Positions 38,895 through 48,927 of a DNA stretch of 64,000 nucleotides are shown here, piece after piece (the first letter of the stretch is position 1; the number at the start of each line of letters is the position of its first letter). The stretch comes from an uncultured Gammaproteobacteria bacterium (GTDB lineage Bacteria; Pseudomonadota; Gammaproteobacteria; Pseudomonadales; Pseudohongiellaceae). The notes under the pieces were generated by a model. The model was given only the letters and a program-made list of their open reading frames with translations, was not told where the DNA came from and made no database searches. The DNA is taken from positions 26,185-90,184 of the forward strand of contig CAJXRP010000015.1 in NCBI GenBank assembly GCA_913060495.1, in the 5' to 3' direction. The translations under genes and the position numbers were made by a program.

Positions 38895-39911
38895 TTAGAA
38901 CGTCGCCAAGGGATTCACGGGAGAACCCATACCCATCTCTATTCGCAGCGGAGCGGCTGTGAACATAAAGCTATAACGACCTAAATCTTTAGCAACAACT
39001 GCCACCCGACCAAAATCGAGATTATCGAAAATAGACACGCCGAGGGAGACTAACGCCAGACTGTGCAGGGGTAGAAACACGTTGGGTATACCGCTGGGCG
39101 CTACATCGTTCCACATATCGTGACCAATCATGGCGACGCCGCGTTCCTTCAAGAAATAAGCTACGTCAGCATGGTATCCAGCAACACCCTCAGATGTTGG
39201 CCACGCACCCAGTGCCTCGCGGCGCTTCCAACGACCAGTATAGAGAAGTATTACATCACCGGGCTCAACACGAACCCCTTGAATTTCTTCTAGCGCCAAT
39301 AGATCGTCGTAGCTGATCGCAGTACCAGGCTCTAGCCAGCCCTGTTCCGTTGCCCTGCCCGGCAACAGAGTTGCGTCGAACAAAATACCACGGGTCACGA
39401 TGCCATCTTTGTGTGCATTAATATCGCCACGGGGACAACCCCCTGCCGCTTCGACTTCTTGATAGGTAACACCGTTATAACCACTTCCCTCATACATGAT
39501 ATGGCAATCAAGCGCATCGAGGTGACTATGGATAGTCCCGTGGTAACTACCGCTGTACTCGTAGCGATCGGAGGCACCTGTAGGACTAACCCGAAGCACC
39601 TCTCGTGTTAACACCGCGGAGGCATCGACAGCAGGCTCCTGATTCACATCGTGAGCTAAAGACACAACTATGCCCTCTCGCACCAAGGATGCAGCTGCTA
39701 TTCTCTTATCCGCAGTGATAAGGTTTGCCGCACCGAGTTCATCGTCATCCCCCCATCGACCCCAATTGGACAGTTCATCCATTGCTCGATGAAAGTCCGC
39801 CTCTGTTTCCAGAGGAGGATGAGATTGAGCTAAAACTAATTGAGTTGTAACGGCAATCAACAACACAGAAAGCCGTCTACAATAACTAGAGAGTCTGTTA
39901 AACGTCCTCAT
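38895..39911 (-). CDS. Secreted cyclase family protein (kynurenine formamidase-like)
   Basis: Signal peptide; 'GTIHSHLDALDCH' metal motif; 'EPGDVILLYTGRWKRR'. Confidence 0.85.
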   Translation of the reverse strand: MRTFNRLSSYCRRLSVLLIAVTTQLVLAQSHPPLETEADFHRAMDELSNWGRWGDDDELGAANLITADKRIAAASLVREGIVVSLAHDVNQEPAVDASAVLTREVLRVSPTGASDRYEYSGSYHGTIHSHLDALDCHIMYEGSGYNGVTYQEVEAAGGCPRGDINAHKDGIVTRGILFDATLLPGRATEQGWLEPGTAISYDDLLALEEIQGVRVEPGDVILLYTGRWKRREALGAWPTSEGVAGYHADVAYFLKERGVAMIGHDMWNDVAPSGIPNVFLPLHSLALVSLGVSIFDNLDFGRVAVVAKDLGRYSFMFTAAPLRIEMGMGSPVNPLATF

Positions 39912-39932
39912 AATAAAATCCTATAGAACCTG

Positions 39933-40985
39933 CTATGGTCGAACGCGAACATATTTTTGTAACTTTCTCGGCGCCGGCTCTCCACCGTACAAATTACCTG
40001 CCGCATCAGCAGCAACAAACTCGGCACCGTTTCCGATTGTGAATCTAGGATCGCCTGTTGGCAGCTGAATGAAATAATTCACCCAGCCAAGATGCGCGTC
40101 GCCAATACGAATACCCATCTCCCAACCTGGATTCTGCACATCGTCAGACTCGGAATCTGCCACATAGATATTGTCATGCTGATCGAAGAAAATGCCGCTC
40201 GGCCTACCGAACTGGGTCCACTGCGCTAGGAACTCACCATCCTGATTGAACAACTGAAGGCGATTGTTCGAGCGATCACCTACAAATACTCGACCTCGCT
40301 GATCGATCGCGATGGTGTGCAGAGTCCTAAACTCACCTGGAGCATAACCCGGCTTTCCCCATTCTTTGATGAAATTGCCACGGCTATCGAACTTAACCAC
40401 CCTGCCGTTGCCATTATTATTGTGGCCATCGGCAATAAACACATCGCCATTGTCACCCACCACTACATCTGCCGGCGCATTGAAATGATCTGTACCGCCA
40501 CCGGATTCACCTGGCGTGCCAAGCACTAGCAAAACCTCACCAGTTGGTGAAAACTTAACAACCTGATGGCCACGCGCATCACCATCGGGAATGCGCGCAT
40601 CGCTTACCGCGTCAGTTACCCAAACATTGCCGTTCGTATCCACATCGATACCGTGGGGCCAGATAAACATCCCGCCACCGAAACTCTCAACCACTTCACC
40701 TTCACTGTTAAACTTCAACACCGAGTCTAAATCGGAATCCATACACTCGTCGCCGAAGCGATCTGCTGCAGTAGCATCACAGCGCACAACTGCCCAAACA
40801 TGTTCGCCATCAGGATCTACATCGAGATCACCAACCGCCCCTTGAATACGACCATTCGGCAACTGCGCCCAACCTTCGATAGTGGCATAGGGATTGGAAT
40901 AGGCCTGCGATAAGGCAGCGCTTGATAGCATGAAGAATGGCAGGGCTAGAATAAGTCTTGGAAGTAACGACTTGGCTTGCATCAT
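39933..40985 (-). CDS. Secreted NHL-repeat beta-propeller (peptidylamidoglycolate lyase-like)
   Basis: Signal peptide; repeated 'PHGIDVDTNGNVWVTD', 'PADVVVGDNGDVFIADGHNNNGNGRVVKFD', 'IAIDQRGRVFVGDRSNNRLQLF'. Confidence 0.85.
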   Translation of the reverse strand: MMQAKSLLPRLILALPFFMLSSAALSQAYSNPYATIEGWAQLPNGRIQGAVGDLDVDPDGEHVWAVVRCDATAADRFGDECMDSDLDSVLKFNSEGEVVESFGGGMFIWPHGIDVDTNGNVWVTDAVSDARIPDGDARGHQVVKFSPTGEVLLVLGTPGESGGGTDHFNAPADVVVGDNGDVFIADGHNNNGNGRVVKFDSRGNFIKEWGKPGYAPGEFRTLHTIAIDQRGRVFVGDRSNNRLQLFNQDGEFLAQWTQFGRPSGIFFDQHDNIYVADSESDDVQNPGWEMGIRIGDAHLGWVNYFIQLPTGDPRFTIGNGAEFVAADAAGNLYGGEPAPRKLQKYVRVRP

Positions 40986-41140
40986 AATATTGCTCCGGTG
41001 AATATTTATTGATTTTCTTTAGTGTTTCTTACTTTTAGTTTTCTTCTAAAACGTTGTTGAGTTTTCCGCAATAGTTTCGTCTACCGAACAGGGCTCTTCC
41101 CCTGCCTCGATGATTTCGCAAAGCGGATGAATAACCGAAA

Positions 41141-42589
41141 CTATTCGTCGATAAACCGATAACGCATGCGCACATCCTTCACCCGCCTAGTCTTGTTCTC
41201 TATAAGAGCAGGTCGAAAGTGTATATCGCGCACGGAACGCCAGATACTGCGCTTTGAATCAAGATCCTCGGGGCCGGTGGCGAGAACGTCAACCGAAGAA
41301 GCCTTGCCACTCGAACTCACCGAAAAGCTAACATCCGCATACTTGAAAGGATAGTCTTGCTGCCAGAACGGATTTTCGGATTGAGGCATCGGCGTCGAAT
41401 CCAGCGCCTCTACCCAAGAGGTAAAGATACCGAGATGGATCTCCCCATCTTCTACAGAAGCAACCGGCTCGATTCGCTCTCTCACTTCAGCGAAGGCATC
41501 GGCGAATTTGAGATGCAAAGTCTGCGCTGGAATAACCATAGGACGCTCGAAGAACCAGAGCACGTCTTCTTCTGCTATGCCTGCCTCCAGCAACATATCC
41601 CGCGCATCACGGTAGCCGCGAGTGGCACTGCCTCTATCCGATAGCAATTGAAAATCAGATCGATAAATCTTCATCATCGCCTGAGCCTCTAGATCAGAAT
41701 TCTCTTCGACGACATCCTGGATCTTATTGATCATCGAGTACGCATCACGGAGATAACCATCGCCAACAGGCCTACCCTTATCGACAACGGGAATAAGCGA
41801 TGAATTTCCGAAAAATGATCTGGAACTGAAACTATTGCGATTCTGCCTCTCGAGACCAAAAGTCCCCTCCCGACGCACTAGCCGATCAATTGATTCAGAA
41901 CCAAGCCCCTTAGATGCATTTAAAAAACGTACAAGGTGATACTCATTGTGAGCAACCTTGTACAACCAGGGCGCAGCCTCGAGACTGTCTTCCCCATAAC
42001 TCTCCTCTACAATATCTTCTATCTCCTCAAACAGATCGCGGATTTCGAAAAAATTGCGCACTTGTTCTCGACGCTCCTCAATTGTAATTCGACTAAACAA
42101 CCAGTCGATCTGATCCTGAATAGCTGAGAGTTGAAGTTCCGTGTTCTCGCTATCGATAGAAGTGTACAGATGACGGATATGCTCAAGCTGATCAGAGATT
42201 TCTTCCCAATTACCTAGAGCCAGCTGTGTAGTCATTATCGATTGCAGCAAGGGAATCAGATCCGGATGCTCAAAGCCCAGTTCAGTGCGCATCACTTGTA
42301 GCTGCCTGTTCTGTAACTGAGCAACCCGTTGGTAGTCTTCATTATCATTGAGCAGCTCGATCATACTCTTGAGGGGCTCGATCAGACTGGCGTGATAGGG
42401 ACCGAATTCGAATTCCAAGTCTTCGATCTGGGCCTGATAGGCCTCTAGTTGTTCGGCGTTACCTACAACGCTTTCAATTAGCGCGCTATTTTCAGCGGCA
42501 TGACTAGGAAGAGCTCCAAAGAAAAGCAGACCAAATAGAGCTAAGCTATTGATAGTAAATGCTATTTTTTTGCTCTTGCGTATAAGCAT
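41141..42589 (-). CDS. Hypothetical exported TPR-like protein with TonB-C-like C-terminus
   Basis: Signal peptide; helical repeats; C-terminal 'YADVSFSVSSSGKASSVDVLATGPEDLDSKRSIWRSVRDIHFRPALIENKTRRVKDVRMRYRF' resembles TonB-like C-domains. Confidence 0.6.
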   Translation of the reverse strand: MLIRKSKKIAFTINSLALFGLLFFGALPSHAAENSALIESVVGNAEQLEAYQAQIEDLEFEFGPYHASLIEPLKSMIELLNDNEDYQRVAQLQNRQLQVMRTELGFEHPDLIPLLQSIMTTQLALGNWEEISDQLEHIRHLYTSIDSENTELQLSAIQDQIDWLFSRITIEERREQVRNFFEIRDLFEEIEDIVEESYGEDSLEAAPWLYKVAHNEYHLVRFLNASKGLGSESIDRLVRREGTFGLERQNRNSFSSRSFFGNSSLIPVVDKGRPVGDGYLRDAYSMINKIQDVVEENSDLEAQAMMKIYRSDFQLLSDRGSATRGYRDARDMLLEAGIAEEDVLWFFERPMVIPAQTLHLKFADAFAEVRERIEPVASVEDGEIHLGIFTSWVEALDSTPMPQSENPFWQQDYPFKYADVSFSVSSSGKASSVDVLATGPEDLDSKRSIWRSVRDIHFRPALIENKTRRVKDVRMRYRFIDE

Positions 42590-42698
42590 AAGGCTGACAT
42601 AAAACTCAAAATTAGGGACTTCTCACATTAACTTGATCTCTGTCAGTTGTCGATACACACTATCCTCTACTCGTCATTGCAGAGAGTCAGTATTCGTC

Positions 42699-43451
42699 AT
42701 GAATCGCAGCATTCTTCTCATTCTCCTACTTATAGCCTCCTCTTTCAGCGTGCAGGCGCAGATAGATCAAACCGATCTGTATGACATCGGTGGAGAATTT
42801 GCCTTCGTGCGTATTCAGTACGACAGCTACTACAGCGGCGGCTTCTATGGCGGCCCTTGGGCGACCGACTTCCCAGCTGCCGATGAGAATTTCCTGCGCG
42901 GTGTAGCGCGACTTTCCAATGTGCGCGTCATGGAAAAACCCATCGTACTGCGCTTCGACGACGATGAAATCTTCAACTATCCTTTCCTATACGCCTTGGA
43001 GATGGGTCGCAACGGTGGCATTTCTTTGTCTCCCACAGAAACCGAAAACCTTCGAGAATACTTATTGCGCGGCGGCTTCCTCTTAGTAGATGATTTCTGG
43101 GGCGAGCAACAGTGGGATGCTTTCTACCAAGATTTCTCCAAGCTGTTTCCAGACCGCGAAATCATCGAGCTGGACTCCAGCCATGAGATTTACCACACCT
43201 TCTATGATATCGATGGTGCGCAGATGATTCCTGGTCGTGGTGGTAGGAGAGGTTTCGGGCAAGCCGGAATGGATAACGCCAGCAATCACGCCATCCTAGA
43301 TGACGACGGTCGAGTCATGGTGCTGATCAATTGGAACTCGGACATGGGAGATGGCTGGGAGCACACATTCGATCAGTGGTATCCCACCCAGTATGCCAAT
43401 TCGGCATATCAGTTAGGCATAAATTATTTGATTTACTCGCTTACGCATTAA
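42699..43451 (+). CDS. DUF4159 domain-containing secreted protein
   Basis: Signal peptide (MNRSILLILLLIASSFSVQAQ) from the internal Met of ORF 42633..43451; 'FAFVRIQYDSYYSGG...WATDFPAADENFLRGVARLSNV...LREYLLRGGFLLVDDFWG'. Confidence 0.85.
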   Translation: MNRSILLILLLIASSFSVQAQIDQTDLYDIGGEFAFVRIQYDSYYSGGFYGGPWATDFPAADENFLRGVARLSNVRVMEKPIVLRFDDDEIFNYPFLYALEMGRNGGISLSPTETENLREYLLRGGFLLVDDFWGEQQWDAFYQDFSKLFPDREIIELDSSHEIYHTFYDIDGAQMIPGRGGRRGFGQAGMDNASNHAILDDDGRVMVLINWNSDMGDGWEHTFDQWYPTQYANSAYQLGINYLIYSLTH

Positions 43452-43633
43452 TCTGCTGGCTCAAGCTCCGAGAGGTCTGACCCTAGTCCGGCTTACTTAG
43501 ATAGACCTCAAGACTGATCTAATAAATAACCGCAAGCGCATACGTCAGTATTAGTGGCTTAATGCTTTGTCGTGCGTTTCTTTTCACTCTCTCGACATGA
43601 CAATCGCGCAGGTAAAGCCTTGGAAGAGCTTAA

Positions 43634-44023
43634 GCTGTAATTGACACGTTTGGAGTATCTACAAACACGACTTATGCACCCTCTCTATTTGTTGGACCAG
43701 CAGACCTTCTGCGCAAAGGAAAAGGGTGGTTTGCTGCTCCCGTAACACAAACCACAATAAGCAATCCTGATTTACTGGGAAACGGCCCTATCGTCACTCA
43801 AACGCCCCCAACTATTGGCGTCATCAATTCTATTGGTGAAATCGTCACTCTGCAGGGCGTTGCATACGAAACAATAAAAATGACACTGACCTATCCTGAA
43901 GGTAGAACAATCACCTGGACGGATGTTGAATTTGGAGTAAGAGTCAGGTCGGAGACTTATCAAGGCAACTCTGAGAACCCAAGCAGTGTAGAAGTATTAA
44001 CACAACTCGATCTGCCTTTTTGA
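43634..44023 (+). pseudogene. Start-less open frame, probable gene remnant
   Basis: 129 sense codons from TAA (43631-33) to TGA (44021-23): AVIDTFGVSTNTTYAPSLFVGPADLLRKGKGWFAAPVTQTTISNPDLLGNGPIVTQTPPTIGVINSIGEIVTLQGVAYETIKMTLTYPEGRTITWTDVEFGVRVRSETYQGNSENPSSVEVLTQLDLPF*; no plausible ATG/GTG/TTG at its 5' end; a terminator follows immediately. Confidence 0.5.
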
Positions 44024-44029
44024 CAATAA

Positions 44030-44061
44030 AAAAAGCCCCGACCAGTTGGCTGAGGCTTTTT
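44030..44061. terminator. Rho-independent terminator (likely bidirectional)
   Basis: AAAAAGCCccgaccagttggctgaGGCTTTTT: hairpin flanked by A and T runs, between the start-less frame and the convergent iorB-like gene. Confidence 0.8.
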
Positions 44062-44095
44062 ATTATTAGACACTGTGGTTCTGGGGTTCGATCAG

Positions 44096-46360
44096 CTATC
44101 CAACGACACCCGTTTCTTCAACTTGAGCATTGAGATCAAAACGATTCAGTGGCAATTGGCGCACCCGAGTTCCTGTTGCATTGAACACCGCATTAACTAG
44201 CGCTGGAGCAATACCTGGCGTGCCTGGCTCACCAGCTCCACCGATATCATATCCACTATTGATAACATGGGTTTCGATGGTCGGCGCCTCATTCATTCTT
44301 ACCGCTTGGTAATCATGAAAGTTGCTTTGCACCACGGCCCCATTCTCAATAGTAATTTCACCATACAGCGCCGCAGTCAAACCGTAGATGATGCCAGATT
44401 CCAGTTGTGCCGCGATGCCGTCTGGCGCTACCGCGATACCTGGATCGATCACTGCAACAACCCTGTCTACCGACACATCACCCTCTGTCACCGTCACTTC
44501 AACAACTTGCGCGACGAGTGAGCCGAACGACTCCTGTAGCGAAATTCCGCGACCGCGCCCTTCAGGAAGCGGCCTACTCCACTGCGCCTCCTCTGCGACT
44601 CTAGTTAGTATTGCTAGATGCCTCGGGCTGTCCTTGAGTAAATCGGCGCGGAACTCGAACGCGTCTTTGCCAGCTGCATTGGCCACCTCATCGATAAACG
44701 ATTCCGTAAAGAAGCCATGTTGCGAATGATCTACGCTACGCCACGCCCCGAAAGGTATGTGCACGGGACTGCTCACATACCCTATATCTTGAGCTGGAAT
44801 TGCGTAGGGAATCAACGGCGCTTCGATTGGCTCATTCTTGTTGGTATAGGTATTTTCCCAGGCAAGAAGATTATCTTGCTCATCGAAGGCTGCACGAAAG
44901 CGACTCTGCACGGCAGGTCTGTAAAAATCCTGACGCACGTCTTCCTCTCGTGACCAAATGAGTTGCACAGGCCTGCCCACTTCTTTAGCAAGATATGCCA
45001 CCTGCAGCGCCCAGTCAGGCCGCGCCTTACGTCCAAAACCACCACCCATGGATTGGTTATGCAAGGTGACATTTTCCGGATCCATGCCTAGTGTAGCTGC
45101 AATATCACGGCGGAAACCCAAGGGGTTCTGGCAACCTATCCAAACTTCACAGCGGCCATCACGAACGTCAGCAGTTGCGTTCAAAGGTTCCATGCAAGTG
45201 TGCGCCAAAAATGGCACGTGATAATCCGCATCAATTACTTTTGCCGCGCTTGAAAACGCTGAACTGGATTCGCCTTGGACGTGATCGGCCTGACGCTCAG
45301 TACCCGCTGAAATATCGCTATTGAATTGCGCAAAAATTCCATCGCTGGAGACCGACTCAAAACCCACTTCACTCCACTGCAATTTGAGCTCTTTGATTGC
45401 CTTATTTGCGGACCAGTAACTATCCGCAACAACCGCCACCGACTCAGAAGATAGAGTGTCACCGAGCATGTTGTTTACAGTCGTAGCAGGAATCACAATG
45501 ACATCGATCACTCCATCTATAGAGCGTGCCGCACTATCATCAATCTCTACAAGGCTACCACCCGGCACAGGAGAGCGGACGACACTCGCGTAGACCATGT
45601 TAGGCAGCTGTATATCCATGGCAAATTTCACAGAACCATCCACCTTTGCAGGTATGTCGTGTCGTGGCTTGTGAGTACCAACGATTTTGTAATCCGCTGC
45701 ATCTTTAAAAGTTGGTGTATAGGAAGGAGTCATTGCAGCGACTTCTGTTGCAAAGGCTGCGTAGGGCTCTCTTCTGTTTGTCGCCCCATGAATAAGATGA
45801 CTTTTTTCGGTAAGCACTTCCGCTACCGGCACATCCCAAGCATCGGCGGCTGCTTGTTGCAGCATTTGTCTCGTGGCGGCACCAGCTGTACGCATAACCA
45901 AAGTACCGGTCGTGCGAACGCTCATACTGCCGCCAGTAATTTGCATGTTCAAGGTATCGGCAACCCGCATCATCATGCCGTCTACCGTTGGTATCACCAG
46001 ATTTGGAAAGTCTATTCCGGCAAGAAGGTAACGTCGCCCAGCTGCATACATCGCATACTCACCGATTGCAGGTGCTTCTTCTAACTTTACTTGATCCCAG
46101 TCGGCATCGAGTTCCTCCGCCAACATTTGGCCTAACGCTGTTTGGGCACCTTGCCCCATTTCCGCATGAGGAATAACCGCCGTAATCACATTATCGCTAT
46201 CGATCTTGACGTAGGCATGTACCAAGTTGGCACCCTCGTCGCCTAGCTTGGCGGCGAGATCTTTAACCTGATTACCCGGTCGCAAGGCAACACCCACAAC
46301 GAGCCCGCCGCCTGCCACAATACCTGTTGTTATAAATGCGCGTCTGGTTAACTTAGACAT
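44096..46360 (-). CDS. Xanthine dehydrogenase family molybdopterin-binding subunit (isoquinoline 1-oxidoreductase beta-like), Tat-exported
   Basis: 754 aa; Tat signal '[22 protein letters not shown]'; '[24 protein letters not shown]', '[13 protein letters not shown]', '[18 protein letters not shown]'. Confidence 0.9.
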   Translation of the reverse strand: MSKLTRRAFITTGIVAGGGLVVGVALRPGNQVKDLAAKLGDEGANLVHAYVKIDSDNVITAVIPHAEMGQGAQTALGQMLAEELDADWDQVKLEEAPAIGEYAMYAAGRRYLLAGIDFPNLVIPTVDGMMMRVADTLNMQITGGSMSVRTTGTLVMRTAGAATRQMLQQAAADAWDVPVAEVLTEKSHLIHGATNRREPYAAFATEVAAMTPSYTPTFKDAADYKIVGTHKPRHDIPAKVDGSVKFAMDIQLPNMVYASVVRSPVPGGSLVEIDDSAARSIDGVIDVIVIPATTVNNMLGDTLSSESVAVVADSYWSANKAIKELKLQWSEVGFESVSSDGIFAQFNSDISAGTERQADHVQGESSSAFSSAAKVIDADYHVPFLAHTCMEPLNATADVRDGRCEVWIGCQNPLGFRRDIAATLGMDPENVTLHNQSMGGGFGRKARPDWALQVAYLAKEVGRPVQLIWSREEDVRQDFYRPAVQSRFRAAFDEQDNLLAWENTYTNKNEPIEAPLIPYAIPAQDIGYVSSPVHIPFGAWRSVDHSQHGFFTESFIDEVANAAGKDAFEFRADLLKDSPRHLAILTRVAEEAQWSRPLPEGRGRGISLQESFGSLVAQVVEVTVTEGDVSVDRVVAVIDPGIAVAPDGIAAQLESGIIYGLTAALYGEITIENGAVVQSNFHDYQAVRMNEAPTIETHVINSGYDIGGAGEPGTPGIAPALVNAVFNATGTRVRQLPLNRFDLNAQVEETGVVG

Positions 46361-46886
46361 GATTCACCTCCGCTCCGTCATAGAATAATTTCTCGTCTGC
46401 CTGAGACGCGATAGCAACTGAGTCGACGGATTTAATAGCGCTACGTATACGCCCGTACATACCACAGCGGCAGATGTTGCCTTGCATGGCGGAATCTATG
46501 TCGGAATCACTTGGGCTGGGGTTGCTAGCAAGCAGAGCCGAAGCAGACATCAGCTGCCCCGATTGGCAATAACCACATTGTGGTACCTGATGATCAATCC
46601 AGGCCTGCTGCAAAGGATGCAAATCACCCGATTCGGAACGTAGCCCTTCAATCGTCGTCACCTGCTTGCCCTCGATGGCGGAAATGGGAGTTACACATGA
46701 GCGTATAGCCTCACCTTCAATATGGACGGTACAGGCTCCACACTGTGCTATGCCGCAACCAAATTTCGTTCCGGTGAGCGCGAGTTGCTCACGAATTACC
46801 CATAGCAAGGGCTTGGATGGATCTACATCCACCGTCTGCTGAACACCATTCACCCAAAAGGAAGTACTCATCACTCTCTCCAGCAA
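46353..46886 (-). CDS. (2Fe-2S)-binding subunit of xanthine dehydrogenase family (IorA-like)
   Basis: '[24 protein letters not shown]' and '[12 protein letters not shown]...[12 protein letters not shown]' cysteine motifs; overlaps the large subunit by 8 bp. Confidence 0.92.
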   Translation of the reverse strand: MLERVMSTSFWVNGVQQTVDVDPSKPLLWVIREQLALTGTKFGCGIAQCGACTVHIEGEAIRSCVTPISAIEGKQVTTIEGLRSESGDLHPLQQAWIDHQVPQCGYCQSGQLMSASALLASNPSPSDSDIDSAMQGNICRCGMYGRIRSAIKSVDSVAIASQADEKLFYDGAEVNHV

Positions 46887-46961
46887 TTAAATTGAAAGGA
46901 ATCGATTACGGCCGACCTGCTTGCACCATAACCACGCGCAGACCAAGCTATTTTCTAATTC

Positions 46962-46987
46962 CTGACATATTATGCATTAATTGTCAG
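46962..46987. promoter_or_regulatory. 26-bp interrupted palindrome, candidate TetR operator
   Basis: CTGACA-tattATGCATtaat-TGTCAG: perfect 6-bp outer arms and palindromic ATGCAT core in the iorA/tetR divergent intergenic region. Confidence 0.55.
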
Positions 46988-47051
46988 AATGTCTATAATA
47001 ACTGATCCAGATCACCTGACTAAACAAGCCATCCAAGATAGAATACAGGTC

Positions 47052-47654
47052 ATGACGAAATCAAAACAAGCCTCAGTGCGAGCAAGCGCGAAAAAGAACA
47101 CAGTGCTGGACACAGCGGCTGACGTATTTGCACAGTACGGCTTCAAACGCACGACTATGAATGATATTGCACAAGCCGCCGGTATCTCACGGCCCGCCCT
47201 GTATTTAATGTTCGACAATAAGGAACACCTGTTTCAGGAGCTAGCCGCCCACCGCATAAATTTGGCATTGGGAGAAGCTAAAGCCGTCTTGGCGGGAAAG
47301 GGAAGTGTGACCAACCGCTTCATTGACGCAATTATGGTGTTTGAGAAAACCTATTCTGAGCCTGTTGCTAATTCACCACACGGCGCTGAGCTAGTAGATG
47401 TGAACATGAGCTTAGCGGCAGATGTCATGACGAAAGGGAATTCAAAGCTCATAGCAGCCCTCGCGAAATTACTTAAGGATGCTGACGAATCCGGGGAAGT
47501 CAGCTTCGAGAATACACCTATGACTCATAAAGCATTCGTTGAACTTCTGCTGTCGTCCATTACTGGAATCAAGAAGAAAGCCGGCACAAAAGCAGAATAC
47601 CGCAAGCAAACCCAACAAGTTGCACAAGTCTTTCTAAGCGCCATCATCAAATAA
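47052..47654 (+). CDS. TetR/AcrR family transcriptional regulator
   Basis: 'VLDTAADVFAQYGFKRTTMNDIAQAAGISRPALYLMFDNKEHLFQELA' HTH. Start chosen at the internal ATG of ORF 46989-47654. Confidence 0.9.
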   Translation: MTKSKQASVRASAKKNTVLDTAADVFAQYGFKRTTMNDIAQAAGISRPALYLMFDNKEHLFQELAAHRINLALGEAKAVLAGKGSVTNRFIDAIMVFEKTYSEPVANSPHGAELVDVNMSLAADVMTKGNSKLIAALAKLLKDADESGEVSFENTPMTHKAFVELLLSSITGIKKKAGTKAEYRKQTQQVAQVFLSAIIK

Positions 47655-47805
47655 GACAATGGCAATTTAGAGCGTTCCATTCATAGCCTTTAATCAGAAT
47701 GTCCTGCCCTTTTATTCTCTTTTATTTAGAACTAAGCATTGCTACTCTGGCTCCACTATTTTTATCACAGCCAATTGTGAAATCTACACGCTCGAGTAAG
47801 CAACA

Positions 47806-48927
47806 ATGAAATTTACCCCGTTCGACCTTGAATACACGCAATCTATCTGGGAACAGAAAGTCGAGTTCAACCTCACAGAAAGCGGCGTGCACCCGATCAC
47901 CCTGCAAGAACTGATCAGCGATGATGCAGGCTTACTCGATCGCCTGCTGCGGCTTGAAATCAACTATCCCCATGTGAATGGCATTCCACCACTACGTGAG
48001 AATATCGCTGCGCTTTACGAAGGGGCAGGCACAGAGAATGTGCTGGTGACTGTAGGGGCTGTAGAGGCAAACCACATCATCATGCAAACACTGCTGGAAG
48101 ATGGTGACGAGCTTGCCACGCTTACGCCAACCTACAAACAAGTGTGGGGCATTGCGGCCAATAGTAATCATGCGGTCAAACCATTTCGTTTAGATCCCGA
48201 TAAAGCCTGGGCATTAGATATCGAAGACCTGCATCGTCAGGTCAATGAGAAAACCAAGATCATCGCATTGGTAAATCCTAATAATCCTACCGGCCACATC
48301 CTTACTAGTGAGGAGATGAATGAAATTGTTGCCGCGGCTGACAAGGTAGGTGCCTGGATTCTAGCCGATGAAGTCTATCGCGGCGCAGAGCGAACACAGG
48401 AACAGGAGACGCCTTCTTTCTTCGGCCTGTACGACAAAGTACTCGCTGTTGGCAGCATGAGTAAGGCATACGGCTTGCCGGGCTTACGCGTCGGCTGGGT
48501 GGTTGGCCCCGCCAACACCATCGAAGATCTATGGCGAAGACACGAGTACACAGCTATCACTGCTGGAATGATCAGCAACCATCTTGCGGCACACGCCCTT
48601 TCTGAGCCGGTGCGGCCACGCCTGCGTACTCGCGCAAGGGACTATATCAAAGCGGGCTACCCTATCTTGAAGGAATGGATGGACTCCCAAGATGGCCTGT
48701 TTTCTCACACCCCACCTCAAGCCTCTGCTGTGACGTTCATTAAATACGATCTAGACATTAACTCTACTGCTCTAATGGAAAAACTCTGCACCGAGGCAAG
48801 CGTATTCGTTGGCGCCGGAGATTCTTTTGGCATGGATAAACACATCCGCATTGCCTTCGGTCAAAATAAAGAAGTGTTGGATGAAGCATTCAGCCGAATC
48901 GAAAGAACTCTGGATAGCCTGCGTTGA
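47806..48927 (+). CDS. Class I/II PLP-dependent aminotransferase
   Basis: 'LVNPNNPTGHILTSEEM', 'ILADEVYRGAE', 'AVGSMSKAYGLPGLRVGWVVGP'. Confidence 0.9.
   Translation: MKFTPFDLEYTQSIWEQKVEFNLTESGVHPITLQELISDDAGLLDRLLRLEINYPHVNGIPPLRENIAALYEGAGTENVLVTVGAVEANHIIMQTLLEDGDELATLTPTYKQVWGIAANSNHAVKPFRLDPDKAWALDIEDLHRQVNEKTKIIALVNPNNPTGHILTSEEMNEIVAAADKVGAWILADEVYRGAERTQEQETPSFFGLYDKVLAVGSMSKAYGLPGLRVGWVVGPANTIEDLWRRHEYTAITAGMISNHLAAHALSEPVRPRLRTRARDYIKAGYPILKEWMDSQDGLFSHTPPQASAVTFIKYDLDINSTALMEKLCTEASVFVGAGDSFGMDKHIRIAFGQNKEVLDEAFSRIERTLDSLR

Noticed and set aside
43772-43963. 63-aa minus-strand ORF
   Set aside because: Opposite strand of the longer start-less plus-strand frame, which has a more protein-like composition.
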